A DNA stretch of 64,000 bases, from assembly GCF_020181615.1 (NCBI RefSeq), contig NZ_CP084029.1, positions 2,582,617 to 2,646,616 of the forward strand, given 5' to 3'. Made by a program: the position numbers and the translations under genes. How positions within the stretch are numbered: position 1 is the first letter of the stretch; the number at the start of each line of letters is the position of its first letter. The stretch comes from [Mycobacterium] crassicus (GTDB lineage: Bacteria > Actinomycetota > Actinomycetes > Mycobacteriales > Mycobacteriaceae). This document shows positions 11,306 to 21,734 of the stretch, piece by piece. The notes below the pieces were generated by a model. That model searched no databases, was not told where the DNA came from, and was given only the letters and a program-made list of their open reading frames with translations.

Positions 11306-13126
11306 TCACCAGGTACCTCCCCCGCCGCCGCCACCGCCGCCCCAGCTGCCGCCACTGCTGCTGAAGCTGGAACCGCCCGAGCTCGACGACGAGCTCTGCG
11401 AACTGCGGTAGGCACTGATAGAGGCGGCCACCGCCGTGTCGAAGCCACGGAATCCGCTCGACGAGTACAGCGCGGCGGGACTGCCGGATCGCTGTACCGG
11501 ATACCAGCCGGGGGTAGGCGGGTCGGACCCGACCGCGGTCCGGTACTTCTCCGCCCAGCGGTCGGCGACGCCGAACGCCGCCGCAAACGGGATGTAGGCG
11601 GTGAACAGGTCGTGGCGGGCGGCGAAGTCGAACCTGTCTTCGCTGGACGGGGTGGCCAGCAGCCGCTCGAAGCCGGCCGCTCGCGACCACACCCCGCGCC
11701 CCGGTGGGGTGCGCCGGGTACCCACGCCGGTGCTCAACAGACCGATCCCGGCGATGACGAAGGCGGCGAACGGCAGACCCCACATGGTCAGCGTGAACAG
11801 ACCCCAGAACGCCATAACCGCCACCGGCATCGCCAACCCCACCGCGATCCGGCCGACCCGCTCCCACCTGGCCGTCACCATCAATCCCGTGGTGCCCGCC
11901 CAGTCCGAACAGCTCGACGTCAGCGCGGTGGTGGCCTCGCTGAGTTTTTTACCGGCCTTCACGCTGCCGTTGGCGCGAAAGACGTCGCCGACGGTGGTGA
12001 CTCCTAATGCCTCGCCGACCTTGCGACTCACCGGGTCCAGTGCCGCCCACTGTTCGTGGGTGCCGGCACCGGTGATGATCCAGCGTTGCGAACCGCCGGA
12101 CAGCCGCACCACGCCCCGCTCCGCCAGATACAGCAGGGTGGCGACCAGTGCGTGCTCGCCGACCGTCTCGTTGACGATGTAGACGGTCTGCACCGGCCCG
12201 AGCCCCTCCGGCGGGACGTACATCACCGGGTGGCCGGGTTCGGGCTCACGCGATCGGCGAGCCCACAGGTATCCGGACGCCGCGGCGAGTGTCGACAACA
12301 GCGCCATCACCACGACGGTCGACACCGATCGACCCAGGATCTTGTCGAACCGCACCGACCACGGCAGGCCGGCGCGGTCGGGCAGCGGTACCTGCAGGTC
12401 GACGCGGACGGTGACCGGGTTCTGCGGCGGCAGATCGGCAGCGGTCACCGTGATTCGTTCGCTTCCGGCGCCGTCGATCCCGCAGGGCGTCGCCCCGCTG
12501 GTGTCGGCGGCGCACTGCACCAGCCCGGACGGACCCGGCAAGTCGATCACCACCCGCGCGGTGTCGATCTTCATCGCCCAGAATCCGACCGCGTTGTAGT
12601 AGAAGGTCGCCGACGGCGCAGCCGGATTCGCACCGGCATGCCTGGTGAAGGTGCCCAAACCGGTCGGCGGCTTCACCAGCACGCCGTCGATGGTGTAGCT
12701 GATCGAGTAGGTGTGCGGGCCCGCACTGGCCGTTACGTCCGGGTCGCCGATCTGGGCGACGAAGACGCTGCGATCGTCTCGCCACGAATAGCTCACCGGG
12801 ACCGGCCCGTAGTCCATGGTGATGGCGGTGATGGTGGGAAGAAGCCGGGCATGCGCGTCGGTGGGATCGGCAGCCGGGAAGAACCGGAAGATTCCGTGCC
12901 GGAAGGCGGGCAAGTCCACGGTCAGCACTTCGGTCGCCATCAGACGGCCATCGGCGTCGATCCGATAGGTCGCGGAGTAGTCGGTGATCGTCGATTCGGC
13001 GTCGATGGCCGGCCCGTGAGTGACGTTCGCCGAAAAGAGTTGGTGCAGCAACGGCCAGGACAGGCCCAGAACGGCCAGCGCGACGAGCATCGTCACCACG
13101 GCCAGTCGCTTGCCATGCCGCGCCAC
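11306..13126 (-). CDS. DUF2207 domain membrane protein
   Basis: The 606-residue protein has an N-terminal signal-anchor, a beta-rich extracellular DUF2207 domain (about residues 35-270), one membrane span near SVSTVVVMALLSTLAAASG, then a cytosolic part and two closely spaced spans. It ends in a low-complexity Ser/Gly tail finishing GGGGGGGTW, a usual feature of this family. The GTG at 13126 is preceded by GGAGGG at good spacing; an upstream ATG at 13267 lacks one. It is the likely operon partner of the LemA gene 60 bases downstream. The function is unknown. Confidence 0.85.
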   Translation of the reverse strand: MARHGKRLAVVTMLVALAVLGLSWPLLHQLFSANVTHGPAIDAESTITDYSATYRIDADGRLMATEVLTVDLPAFRHGIFRFFPAADPTDAHARLLPTITAITMDYGPVPVSYSWRDDRSVFVAQIGDPDVTASAGPHTYSISYTIDGVLVKPPTGLGTFTRHAGANPAAPSATFYYNAVGFWAMKIDTARVVIDLPGPSGLVQCAADTSGATPCGIDGAGSERITVTAADLPPQNPVTVRVDLQVPLPDRAGLPWSVRFDKILGRSVSTVVVMALLSTLAAASGYLWARRSREPEPGHPVMYVPPEGLGPVQTVYIVNETVGEHALVATLLYLAERGVVRLSGGSQRWIITGAGTHEQWAALDPVSRKVGEALGVTTVGDVFRANGSVKAGKKLSEATTALTSSCSDWAGTTGLMVTARWERVGRIAVGLAMPVAVMAFWGLFTLTMWGLPFAAFVIAGIGLLSTGVGTRRTPPGRGVWSRAAGFERLLATPSSEDRFDFAARHDLFTAYIPFAAAFGVADRWAEKYRTAVGSDPPTPGWYPVQRSGSPAALYSSSGFRGFDTAVAASISAYRSSQSSSSSSGGSSFSSSGGSWGGGGGGGGGTW

Positions 13127-13414
13127 CCGCGGCCTCCCTCCACGCTGAGGATCTGTGCACGAACCCAGCCGACGCAGGTGCTGATTCTCACACACCGCAG
13201 CGGGTTCCGACGGGCAGAACAGCAAACGTCGCCGGGCTTGGGGAAATGCAGCTCCGGCAAACGACACGAAGGCCTCGTCAATACGACAACAATTCGGTGT
13301 AAAGCGGCCTTTCGATATCGGGGGAATACCTCTATCCCGTTAAAGTCACCTCAGTGCCATGTGCTGGCACAGCACACATTCAACAAGTGCTCGACGGATG
13401 AAGGGACCGGATCA

Positions 13415-14092
13415 ATGGCTGATCGGAACGCCTCGGTGCGAAAATATTTGACCGAAATGATCGGCACGTTCATTTTCGTGTTCGCTGTGCTCGGTATCGT
13501 CTTGTCCGGGACCGAATGCGTTGCTGCCGTCGCTGTGGGCATCGGTGCCGCGCTGATGGTGATGGTGTACGCCAGCGGGCACATCTCGGGTGGGCATCTG
13601 AACCCGGCGGTCTCGATCGCCGCGTATTTGCGGGGCGCCCTTCCCCTGGGGGATCTCGGACCCTACATCGTGGCCCAGTTGGTCGGTGCACTTGCCGCCT
13701 TCGGGGTGGGATTCGGGCTGTGGCATGACAAGTACTCGACCGGCACTCTCGACCTGACCGGCACGGTCTGGCCGGCATTTCTGGCCGAGCTGATATTCAC
13801 CTTCGCACTGTGCTACATCGTGTTGCACACCGCGACCAGCAAAGACAGTGCCGGAAACAGCTTCTACGGGCTGGCGATCGGCTTCATTGTGACCGTCGGT
13901 GTGGTGGCTGTCGGTGCCATCTCCGGTGCCGCGTTCAACCCGGCAGTCACCTTCGGCCTGATGCTGTCGGGGACCTTCGCCTGGAAGTTCCTCTGGGTCT
14001 ACGTGGTGGCCCAGGTGGTCGGCGGGGTCATCGCCGCCTACGCATACAAGGCGACCAGCCTCGACGAGCAATCCCCCGCTCGCAAGGGCTAA
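13415..14092 (+). CDS. MIP/aquaporin family channel with atypical second NPA box
   Basis: The 225-residue protein has six predicted membrane spans and two NPA half-helices: SGGHLNPAVS in the first repeat and AAFNPAVTFG in the second. In classical aquaporins and GlpF the second box reads NPAR, and its Arg forms the selectivity filter. Here the residue is Val, so the pore should differ and the cargo (water, small solutes, gas) cannot be assigned. The ATG at 13415 follows GAAGGGA. M. tuberculosis has no such gene at this place; the gene stands alone between the DUF2207 gene and the DoxX-SPFH-NfeD genes. Confidence 0.85.
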   Translation: MADRNASVRKYLTEMIGTFIFVFAVLGIVLSGTECVAAVAVGIGAALMVMVYASGHISGGHLNPAVSIAAYLRGALPLGDLGPYIVAQLVGALAAFGVGFGLWHDKYSTGTLDLTGTVWPAFLAELIFTFALCYIVLHTATSKDSAGNSFYGLAIGFIVTVGVVAVGAISGAAFNPAVTFGLMLSGTFAWKFLWVYVVAQVVGGVIAAYAYKATSLDEQSPARKG

Positions 14093-14478
14093 GCCGCCGA
14101 CCCCGGGGCCCGCACACCGCCTGGCGCGGGGTGCGGGCCCCGGGCCGTCATGACGGCGAACACGCCCAGCAGCGCCACCGGCGGAATGATGTTGGCCAGC
14201 CGGTTGCGCACCCGCAGATGGATTGCGACCGCGCCGGCGAAGTACAGCGTCAACAGCCCGGTGGTGAACCGGGCGAGCGCCGGATAGCGGAACACCGATG
14301 CCAGGCCCAGGGCGGTGGCCGCCTTGACCACCGGTACCGCCGGACGTATCCGGGCCGGCACCCGCATGGCGTCCATGTTGGCCGCCACGTAGGGCACCGG
14401 AATCGCCGTCGCCACCGCGTCACCGGCCAGGAACGCCGCCAGCACCGCGTAGGTCGGCCGCGCGGTCAGCACATTCAC
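14089..14478 (-). CDS. DoxX-like small membrane protein
   Basis: The 129-residue protein has about four hydrophobic segments and the charge and proline pattern of DoxX-like family proteins. The GTG at 14478 overlaps the TGA of the SPFH gene (GTGA), showing translational coupling. The 3' end overlaps the convergent channel gene by four bases and contains the hairpin at 14102-14144. The function is not known; family assignment is from general resemblance. Confidence 0.7.
   Translation of the reverse strand: MNVLTARPTYAVLAAFLAGDAVATAIPVPYVAANMDAMRVPARIRPAVPVVKAATALGLASVFRYPALARFTTGLLTLYFAGAVAIHLRVRNRLANIIPPVALLGVFAVMTARGPHPAPGGVRAPGSAA
14102..14144. terminator. Strong GC hairpin between convergent genes
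   Basis: CCCGGGGCCCGCAC at 14102-14115 pairs perfectly with GTGCGGGCCCCGGG at 14131-14144, with an inner CCGC/GCGG stem. It starts 10 bases after the aquaporin-like stop and lies inside the end of the DoxX-like gene. There is no U-tract, which is usual for mycobacterial terminators. It should work in both directions. Confidence 0.6.
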
Positions 14479-15623
14479 GCCGGGCCCGCGTCGAGCTGCG
14501 GTGGCAGCAGGGTCCCCTCCACCGGCTTGCGCGCGTCGGCTTCGGCCTTGGCCACCGCCTGTGCGATCGCCGGGTCGGTCTGGGTGGTGAACCAGTCGGC
14601 GACCTCGTCGCTGTCGTCTTCGGCCCGGTGCCGGGGCTCGTCGTCGGGCGACGGCTGGTAGCGGAAGACACCGTCCTCGCCGGGGGCACCGAGCAGCTTG
14701 GTGAAGCCCTGCAGCGCGGTGCCGAAATCGCTGGGCACCACCCACACCTTGTTGGCCTCACCCCGGGCCATCTCCGGCAGCACCTGCAGGTACTGGTAGG
14801 CCAGCAGTTCGGGGGTGGGCCGGGCGGCCTTGATCGCCGCGAACGTCTTCTCGATCGCCTTGGCCTGCCCCTGGGCCTGCAGGTAGGCGGCGGCCCGTTC
14901 ACCCTGGGCCCGCAGCATCGTCGACTGCCGGTCGGCTTCGGCGGCCAGGATCGCCGCCTGCTTGGCGCCTTCGGCGGTGAGGATCTCGGACTGCTTCTGA
15001 CCCTCGGCCTGTTTGATGGCGGCCTCGCGCTGTCCCTCGGCGGTCAGGATCATGGCCCGCTTCTCGCGGTCGGCCTTCATCTGTTTTTCCATCGACGCCT
15101 GGATCGACGGCGGCGGGTCGATGCTGCGCAGCTCCACCCGGGCCACCCGCAGGCCCCAGCGGCCGGTCGCCTCGTCGAGCACGCCACGCAACTGGCTGTT
15201 GATCACCTCGCGCGACGTCAGGGTCTGTTCCAGCGTCATACCGCCGACCACGTTGCGCAGCGTGGTGGTGGTCAGCTGCTCCACACCCACGATGTAGTTG
15301 CTGATCTCATACACCGCGGCCTTGGGGTTGGTGACCTGGAAATAGACGACGGTGTCGATGTTCAGGGTCAGGTTGTCCTCGGTGATCACCGGCTGCGGCG
15401 GGAACGACACCACCCGCTCGCGCAGGTCGATGCGTGCCCGGACCCGGTCGATGAACGGCACCAGCAGGGTCAGCTGGCCGCTGACGGTGCGACTGTAACG
15501 GCCCAATCGTTCGATCACCGCGGCCTCGGCCTGCGGAATCAACGCGACCGACTTGGCTACCACGATCGCGGCGAACAGGACCAGTACCGCCAGCAGCACC
15601 AGGCCCGTGGTCACGCCTTCCAT
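14475..15623 (-). CDS. SPFH/band-7 (stomatin-like) membrane protein
   Basis: The 382-residue protein has an N-terminal membrane segment (residues ~4-26), then the band-7/PHB domain beginning VIERLGRYSRTVSGQ, then a long Ala/Glu-rich coiled coil (AEGQREAAIKQAEG repeats) and a C-terminal tail. Length and order match M. tuberculosis Rv1488 (381 aa). Such proteins form oligomeric membrane scaffolds and pair with NfeD-type OB-fold proteins; the NfeD gene lies directly upstream, 16 bases away. An open frame continues upstream to 15980, but that part is antisense to other reading frames of the NfeD gene. Confidence 0.92.
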   Translation of the reverse strand: MEGVTTGLVLLAVLVLFAAIVVAKSVALIPQAEAAVIERLGRYSRTVSGQLTLLVPFIDRVRARIDLRERVVSFPPQPVITEDNLTLNIDTVVYFQVTNPKAAVYEISNYIVGVEQLTTTTLRNVVGGMTLEQTLTSREVINSQLRGVLDEATGRWGLRVARVELRSIDPPPSIQASMEKQMKADREKRAMILTAEGQREAAIKQAEGQKQSEILTAEGAKQAAILAAEADRQSTMLRAQGERAAAYLQAQGQAKAIEKTFAAIKAARPTPELLAYQYLQVLPEMARGEANKVWVVPSDFGTALQGFTKLLGAPGEDGVFRYQPSPDDEPRHRAEDDSDEVADWFTTQTDPAIAQAVAKAEADARKPVEGTLLPPQLDAGPA

Positions 15624-15639
15624 GAGTACTCTCTCTCCT

Positions 15640-16074
15640 CTACAGGACCTTGCCGACCACCGCGGTGGCTCCGTCGATGTGCATGACCGTGACGTGCTCG
15701 CCCGGTTCGAAGACGTCGCCGTCGGTGAGCGGGCGAGCTGTCCACACCTCGCCCCCCAGCTTGATCCTGCCGCCGTGCTGCTCGACGCGGTCGAGCACCA
15801 GGGCGCTCTTGCCCTGCAGCGCCACCACCCCGGTCTCCGCACCTGTTCCGGACCACAGCCGGCGTCGCAGGGCGGGTCGCACCAACACCAGCAGCAGCAC
15901 CGATACGACCAGGAACACCGCGCCGTCGCACCAGATCGGCCAGTCCACCAGCCAACTGGTCGCGGCCGCCGATAACGCACCGCCGGACAGCATCAGCAGG
16001 AACATGTCACCGGTGAGCGCTTCGGCGCCGGCGAGCCCGAGCGCGAAGACCAACCAGATCAGGGCCGTCGGCAT
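15640..16074 (-). CDS. NfeD-like OB-fold membrane protein
   Basis: The 144-residue protein has three or four membrane spans, then a C-terminal OB-like domain (GKSALVLDRVEQHGGRIKLG, ending VHIDGATAVVGKVL-like). It is the same length as M. tuberculosis Rv1487 and precedes the SPFH gene, its expected partner. The ATG at 16074 has a minus-strand TATCCT 6 nt upstream and no ribosome-binding site, suggesting leaderless translation. Confidence 0.9.
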   Translation of the reverse strand: MPTALIWLVFALGLAGAEALTGDMFLLMLSGGALSAAATSWLVDWPIWCDGAVFLVVSVLLLVLVRPALRRRLWSGTGAETGVVALQGKSALVLDRVEQHGGRIKLGGEVWTARPLTDGDVFEPGEHVTVMHIDGATAVVGKVL

Positions 16075-16153
16075 GCCGTCAGGATAGCCCGTAAACCGCC
16101 TGCACCAGTGCGGACCGGCGCGGGCAGCGTGGACAACTACACTGCCTCCCATC

Positions 16154-16993
16154 ATGTGGTGCCCGAGCGTCTCCCTGTCGGTATGGGCCAACGCCTGGCT
16201 TGCGGGTCGGGCGGCGCCCGACGATGTCCTGGACGCACTATCGGCTTGGGCGCCAGTGCAATCGGTGGCCGCCTATGACGCGATCAGCATCGGGGAAGCC
16301 GGCTGGGCATGGTCGGGTGGAACCGACGGCGGTGCGGCCTCCCTGCTGCAGTTGGTGCGCGGCGCCGCGCAACCGGGCGCGGGGACCTGCATCCACCCGG
16401 TGTTTCCGGTGCCGGGCGATGTACGTGGGCTGCCGGCCGGGACCGTGTTTGCCCAGGAGGCGATCCTGGCCGGGGAGGCCGTGCTGATCGGCTCGGCGGA
16501 CGCCTCGCCCCCGATCGGGCTGGTTCCGGCCTACCTGGAGTACGACGACTCCCTCGGGGACTCCCCCGCCGAACTGAGTTGGACGGCATTCCGGTTGACC
16601 GGCATGCCCGTCACCGACCAGCACGATCTGGGCGACGCCGAATACTCGTTGCGGTCGGCGGTGCGAACGGCCGCCGAGGCCTTGGGGTCCACCGGTTCAC
16701 GCTGGGCTGACTACGGTGTCGAGGATCCGCGCCTGCAGGTCGAACAGATGATGGAAGCCGCTGCGCTGCACCGTATTCCTGATCACGCGCCGACCCGTGC
16801 GGTGCGGGTCCTGCACAGTGCCGCCCACGTCGAGGCGATCATCGCCGTCAGCACCGATCTGCTGACCGCCAGCGCGCAGTCGTCGACGGCGGTACAGCGG
16901 GCCGTGGATGCGGTGCAGCCGCTGACGGTGGTGGTGCGTTCGGCGCGCAGTGCCGCGGTGAGTGCGATCCTGCACTCGGCCTGGCGAGGTTAA
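16154..16993 (+). CDS. Conserved mycobacterial protein of unknown function (Rv1486c-like)
   Basis: The 279-residue protein is likely cytosolic: no signal peptide or membrane span is seen. It opens with [21 protein letters not shown] and continues as an acidic, Ala-rich alpha/beta protein; no catalytic motif was recognised. It occupies the position of M. tuberculosis Rv1486c, convergent with ferrochelatase and divergent from nfeD. TACACT lies 10 nt before the ATG with no ribosome-binding site, so its mRNA leader is probably very short. Its end touches the end of the ferrochelatase gene. Confidence 0.75.
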   Translation: MWCPSVSLSVWANAWLAGRAAPDDVLDALSAWAPVQSVAAYDAISIGEAGWAWSGGTDGGAASLLQLVRGAAQPGAGTCIHPVFPVPGDVRGLPAGTVFAQEAILAGEAVLIGSADASPPIGLVPAYLEYDDSLGDSPAELSWTAFRLTGMPVTDQHDLGDAEYSLRSAVRTAAEALGSTGSRWADYGVEDPRLQVEQMMEAAALHRIPDHAPTRAVRVLHSAAHVEAIIAVSTDLLTASAQSSTAVQRAVDAVQPLTVVVRSARSAAVSAILHSAWRG

Positions 16994-18018
16994 CCGCGGG
17001 GCGTCACCACCGCGGTGCAGTGCGAAGACCCGCACGGCGCCCCGTTGACGCCGAAACCGCAACCCAATTCGGCCGGCCCGGCGGCACGCTCGGGTGCGGT
17101 GCCGTTGCGCAGTTCCTCCACCAGGCCGCGGGCCAGCCGGGCCAGCCGCCGGTCCGCGTTCGGAGTGGTTGCTCGGGCGTAGGCGATGCCGGCCAACTGC
17201 GCCTGGTCACGTACTTCGCTGTCGAGGTCCCACAGCACCTCGATGTTGTCGCTGAGGAAGCCGATCGGACACACGATCACCGCGCGCACCCCGGCCTCGG
17301 CGAGCCCACCCAGATGATCTTCGACGTCGGGTTCCAGCCACGGCACCTGCGGCGGTCCCGAACGCGACTGCCACACCTGGTCGTAATCGCGGTAGCCGGC
17401 GGCAGCCGCGACCAGGGCGGTCGCGGCCGCGACCTGGCGGCTGTAGAGCCGCGGGCCGTAGCGCTCATCGGCGGCCACCGGGATCGAATGTGCGGTGAAC
17501 ACCAGCCGGGCGCAGTCTCGCAGTTCGGCCGGCAACGCATCGGCGGCCCCGGCGATCGCCTCGGCGAACATCGCCACGAACAGCGGATGGTCGAAGTACT
17601 GGCGCAGTTTCACCAGTTCCGGTGCGCGCTCCCCGACCGCCCGCCGCGCCCGGGCGATGTCCTCGGCGTACTGATCGCAGCCGGAGTACCCGCCCCAGGC
17701 CGAGGTCGCGAACACCGCGGCGCGGCCTATCCCGTCGGCGGCCATCCGCGCGACGACGTCCTCGACGTACGGCTCCCAGTTGCGATTGCCGAAATACACC
17801 GGCAGGTCGGGCAATTCGGCCCGCAACTCCTCGGCCAGGGCGCGATTGATCGCGTTGATCGGCGACACCCCGCCGAAATGCTGGTAGTGCTCGGCCACCG
17901 CGTCGAGCCGGGCCGCCGGCACACCACGTCCCCGGGTGACGTTCTCCAGGAACGGCCGAACCTGCTCCGGTCCTTCAGGGCCCCCGAAGGACAGCAGCAG
18001 AACGGCGTCAATATCCAC
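16990..18018 (-). CDS. hemH: Ferrochelatase with C-terminal [2Fe-2S] cysteines
   Basis: This enzyme inserts ferrous iron into a porphyrin in the last steps of heme synthesis. The 342-residue protein opens [20 protein letters not shown], contains FTAHSIP with the catalytic His, and [17 protein letters not shown] with the conserved Glu. Actinobacterial ferrochelatases bind a [2Fe-2S] cluster: one Cys (SGCDQY) and three clustered near the C-terminus ([14 protein letters not shown]) fit that set. The GTG at 18018 is preceded by GGAG. It lies 10 bases downstream of inhA on the same strand, as in M. tuberculosis (mabA-inhA-hemZ), so heme and mycolate genes may share a transcript. Confidence 0.95.
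   Translation of the reverse strand: MDIDAVLLLSFGGPEGPEQVRPFLENVTRGRGVPAARLDAVAEHYQHFGGVSPINAINRALAEELRAELPDLPVYFGNRNWEPYVEDVVARMAADGIGRAAVFATSAWGGYSGCDQYAEDIARARRAVGERAPELVKLRQYFDHPLFVAMFAEAIAGAADALPAELRDCARLVFTAHSIPVAADERYGPRLYSRQVAAATALVAAAAGYRDYDQVWQSRSGPPQVPWLEPDVEDHLGGLAEAGVRAVIVCPIGFLSDNIEVLWDLDSEVRDQAQLAGIAYARATTPNADRRLARLARGLVEELRNGTAPERAAGPAELGCGFGVNGAPCGSSHCTAVVTPRG
16993..17016. terminator. Possible bidirectional hairpin at convergent gene ends
   Basis: ACCGCGG at 16993-16999 pairs with CCGCGGT at 17010-17016 across a 10-nt loop, at the meeting point of the Rv1486c-like gene and ferrochelatase. The short stem makes this tentative. Confidence 0.35.
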
Positions 18019-18028
18019 GGAGCTCCAT

Positions 18029-18838
18029 CTAGAGCAGCTGGGTGTGTGCACCGCCGTCGGCGTAGACCACCGTTCCGGTGGTGGACGGCAGCCAGTCGGA
18101 CAGCAGCGCGCAGACGGTCTTGGCCACCGGCGTCGGGTCCTTCATGTCCCAGCCGATCGGGGCACGCTGGTCCCAACCCTCCTCGAGCAACCGAATCTGC
18201 TCGCCGGCGCCCTCACCGAGGGCGCCGCCCACGATGGCGCTCATCGCCAGCGTCCGGATCGGCCCGGCCGCAACCAGATTCGACCGCACACCGACCTTGC
18301 CGGCCTCACGTGCCACGAACCGGTTCACCGACTCCAGGGCACTCTTGGCCACCGTCATCCAGTTGTAGGCCGGCATCGCGCGGGTGGGGTCGAAGTCCAT
18401 GCCCACGATGCCGCCGCCGGGGTTCATGATCGGCAGCGTCGCCTTGGCCAGCGAGGCATAGGAGTAGGCCGAGATGTGGATGCCCTTGGCGACGTCCTCA
18501 TACGGGGCGTCGAAGAACGGGTTGATGCCCATGCCGGTCTGCGGCATGAATCCGATCGAGTGCACTACGCCGTCGAGCTTGTTGCCCTCACCGATCACCT
18601 CGGAGATCCGGTCGGCCAGGGTGGCGAGGTGCTCCTCGTTCTGCACATCGAGTTCGAGCAGCGGTGCCGGCTCGGGCAACCGGTCGATGATGCGCTGGAT
18701 CAGCCGCAGCCGGTCGAAGCCGGTACACACCACCTGTGCGCCGGCCTCCTGCGCCACCTTGGCGATGTGGAACGCGATCGAGGAGTCGGTGATGATCCCG
18801 GTGACCAGGATCCGTTTGCCTTCGAGAATGCCTGCCAT
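18029..18838 (-). CDS. inhA: NADH-dependent enoyl-ACP reductase InhA
   Basis: InhA reduces trans-2-enoyl-ACP in the FAS-II cycle that elongates mycolic acid precursors, and is the target of activated isoniazid. At 269 residues it equals the M. tuberculosis protein in length. It has the nucleotide-binding segment [13 protein letters not shown], the catalytic Tyr158 and Lys165 ([14 protein letters not shown]), and wild-type residues Ile21, Ser94 and Ile95 at positions where isoniazid-resistance changes arise in M. tuberculosis. It lies 32 bases downstream of mabA and is co-transcribed with it in M. tuberculosis. Confidence 0.98.
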   Translation of the reverse strand: MAGILEGKRILVTGIITDSSIAFHIAKVAQEAGAQVVCTGFDRLRLIQRIIDRLPEPAPLLELDVQNEEHLATLADRISEVIGEGNKLDGVVHSIGFMPQTGMGINPFFDAPYEDVAKGIHISAYSYASLAKATLPIMNPGGGIVGMDFDPTRAMPAYNWMTVAKSALESVNRFVAREAGKVGVRSNLVAAGPIRTLAMSAIVGGALGEGAGEQIRLLEEGWDQRAPIGWDMKDPTPVAKTVCALLSDWLPSTTGTVVYADGGAHTQLL

Positions 18839-18870
18839 GAAAAGTCCCCTATCTTGATCTGAACGAGTCG

Positions 18871-19628
<758 letters not shown>

Positions 19629-19641
19629 GAATCGACACGTC

Positions 19642-19696
19642 GACTCTGCGCTGAGGGCGCGAGCTACTCGCACTTTTGCGTCATGAGCGCAGAGTC
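19642..19696. repeat. Inverted repeat upstream of mabA
   Basis: GACTCTGCGCT at 19642-19652 and AGCGCAGAGTC at 19686-19696 form perfect 11-bp arms around a 33-nt centre. It lies between the stop of the VWA gene (19713) and the mabA promoter, all on the minus strand. It may be a terminator for the moxR1 operon or an operator for mabA; the sequence does not decide. Confidence 0.5.
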
Positions 19697-19712
19697 AACG
19701 GGGATGTCGGGC

Positions 19713-20720
19713 CTAGGCGGGCAGACGCCGGTTCAGCAGCAACGCCGCCAGGCCGGACAGCGCCAGAATGAACGCTCCCAACCGCAGCCAGCCGGTGCTG
19801 GCGTCGCCGCGGATGGTCTCGTAGCCGATCTGGTCCTGCAGCGTGGAGTAGACCTCCTTGAGCTGCGCCAGGCTGGACGCGGTGTAGGCGCTGCCGCCGG
19901 ACAGGTCGGCGATCTTCTTCAGTGAGTCGTCGTCGACCGGCACCGGTTGCCGCTGGTCGTTGATCTCCACGTAGCCGTACGCGGTGCCGAACGAGATCGT
20001 CGAGACCGGCACCCCCTGGTCCTTGGCGGTGCGCGCCGCGGTGAACGCGCCCTTGGGGTTGTCCGGGTTGGACGGCACCGTCTCTTTGCCGTCCGACAGC
20101 AGCACGATGCGGGCCGGCGGTGGCGTGTCGCCGCCACCGATGACCGCACCGACCGTCGCGATCGCCTGCAGCGCGGTGAAGATGCCCTCGCCGGTGGCGG
20201 TCCGGTCGGCCAGTTGCAGCTTGTCGATGGCCGCCTTGGTGGCCTCGCGGTTGGTCGTCGGGGAGGTCAGCACGGTGGCGGTGCCGGCGTAGGCGATCAG
20301 TCCCAGGTTGATGCCCGCGGTCAGCTCGTCGGCGAACTGTTTGCCGGCTTCCTGCGCGGCCGCCAGCCGGGTGGGTTCGACGTCGGTGGCCCGCATCGAC
20401 TGGGACACGTCGATCACCAGCATCACCACCGCACGGTTGCGCGGGATGCGGACGTCGTTGGTCGGGCCGGCCATCGCGACGGTGAACAGCAGCAGCGAGC
20501 TGATCAGCAGCACCGCCGACAGGTGGCGCCAGCGCGTCGGCGATTTGGGCGCCACGCTTTCCAGCAGCTCCATGTTGGCGAACCGCAGGATCCGCCGCTG
20601 CCGCGCCACCTGCATGAGGATGTAGAGCGCGACCAGGCCCAGGATCACGAACAGGAAGAGGAAGAACCACGGGTTCGCGAAGCCGGACAGCGTCATCGGC
20701 CCGAGTAGCGGCAACGTCAT
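19713..20720 (-). CDS. VWA-domain membrane protein (BatA-like)
   Basis: The 335-residue protein has an N-terminal pair of membrane helices (about residues 13-30 and 65-82), a periplasmic von Willebrand A domain with the MIDAS motif DVSQSM, and a C-terminal membrane helix. Length and sequence match M. tuberculosis Rv1481. It is the last gene of moxR1-DUF58-VWA, a module in which a MoxR AAA+ ATPase is thought to act on a VWA partner in protein maturation or stress. The specific target is unknown. Confidence 0.9.
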   Translation of the reverse strand: MTLPLLGPMTLSGFANPWFFLFLFVILGLVALYILMQVARQRRILRFANMELLESVAPKSPTRWRHLSAVLLISSLLLFTVAMAGPTNDVRIPRNRAVVMLVIDVSQSMRATDVEPTRLAAAQEAGKQFADELTAGINLGLIAYAGTATVLTSPTTNREATKAAIDKLQLADRTATGEGIFTALQAIATVGAVIGGGDTPPPARIVLLSDGKETVPSNPDNPKGAFTAARTAKDQGVPVSTISFGTAYGYVEINDQRQPVPVDDDSLKKIADLSGGSAYTASSLAQLKEVYSTLQDQIGYETIRGDASTGWLRLGAFILALSGLAALLLNRRLPA

Positions 20721-20750
20721 AGCAGACCTGTCTCTTGCATCGGGGCGGGT

Positions 20751-21734
20751 TTAGGCCATGCCCGCCAGCGCACCGCGCCGGCGGGACTCGACGAATCGAA
20801 CGATGTCGGCGATCCAGTCCCGGTCGGTTCGCAGCGACAGCAGCGGAGCCCCGCAGCTGCGCAGGGCTTGCGCGACATCGGCGCGGTGGGCCGCCGCCGC
20901 CCGGGCGAAGTCGTCCTGCAGCTTGGCGTCGATGGTGAACTCGCGGGTGACGCCGGATTCGGTGTCCTGCAGCACCACGTCGCCGACGTCGGGCAATTCG
21001 ACGTCGCGCGGATCGAGCACCTCGATACCCAGTACCTCGTGGCGGGCGGCGATCGCCCGCAGCGGCCGCATCCAGTTGATCGGGCCGAGGAAGTCGCTGA
21101 TGACGACCGCCATGCCGCGCCGTCGTTCCGGCCGGCGCAGCGCGTCGATGGCCGCCGCCAGGTCGCCGCGCACCCCGACCGGGGCCCGCGGAATGGTGGC
21201 GATGGCCCGCAACAGCGTCTGCTCGTGGTTGCGCCCGGAGCGCGCCGGTAGCCGCACCACCTGCTCGCCGTTGGCCACAAGCGCGCCCAGCCGATTGCCG
21301 CCGCCGCTGTTCAAGTAGATGATGGCCGCCGCCGCCGCGACGGCCAGGTCACGCTTCTCACAGGTGGCGGTGCCGAAGTCCATGCTGGCCGACATGTCGA
21401 CGACCAGCCAGGTCTCCAGCTCGCGGTCGGCGATCATCTGCCGGACGTGCGGGTGGGTGGTGCGGGCGGTGACCGACCAGTCCATCCGGCGGACGTCGTC
21501 GCCGGGCTGGTAGAGCCGCGACTCGCCGGGCTCCGAACCCGGGCCGGGGATCAGGCCGAGGTGATCGCCGTGCAGCACCCCGTCGAGCTTGCGTTTGACG
21601 GTCAGCTCCAGGGTGCGCAGCGCCGCGGCCAGCTTCGGGTCACGGATCCCGCCGCGCAACATCGACGGGGGCGCTGTACTGGTTTCCGGGGTCCGGGACT
21701 CCTGGGTGCCCTGCCCCGCGCCGGGGTCGCTCAC
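20751..21734 (-). CDS. DUF58 domain protein
   Basis: The 327-residue protein has the DUF58 hallmark YQPGDDVRRMDWSVTART and a VWA-like fold with DMSASMDFGT. The GTG at 21734 overlaps the moxR1 TGA (GTGA), showing translational coupling. An apparent fusion frame reaching back to 22877 is antisense-type read-through over moxR1 and not real. It matches M. tuberculosis Rv1480 and lies 30 bases upstream of the VWA gene. It presumably works with MoxR1 and the VWA protein; no reaction is known. Confidence 0.9.
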   Translation of the reverse strand: MSDPGAGQGTQESRTPETSTAPPSMLRGGIRDPKLAAALRTLELTVKRKLDGVLHGDHLGLIPGPGSEPGESRLYQPGDDVRRMDWSVTARTTHPHVRQMIADRELETWLVVDMSASMDFGTATCEKRDLAVAAAAAIIYLNSGGGNRLGALVANGEQVVRLPARSGRNHEQTLLRAIATIPRAPVGVRGDLAAAIDALRRPERRRGMAVVISDFLGPINWMRPLRAIAARHEVLGIEVLDPRDVELPDVGDVVLQDTESGVTREFTIDAKLQDDFARAAAAHRADVAQALRSCGAPLLSLRTDRDWIADIVRFVESRRRGALAGMA

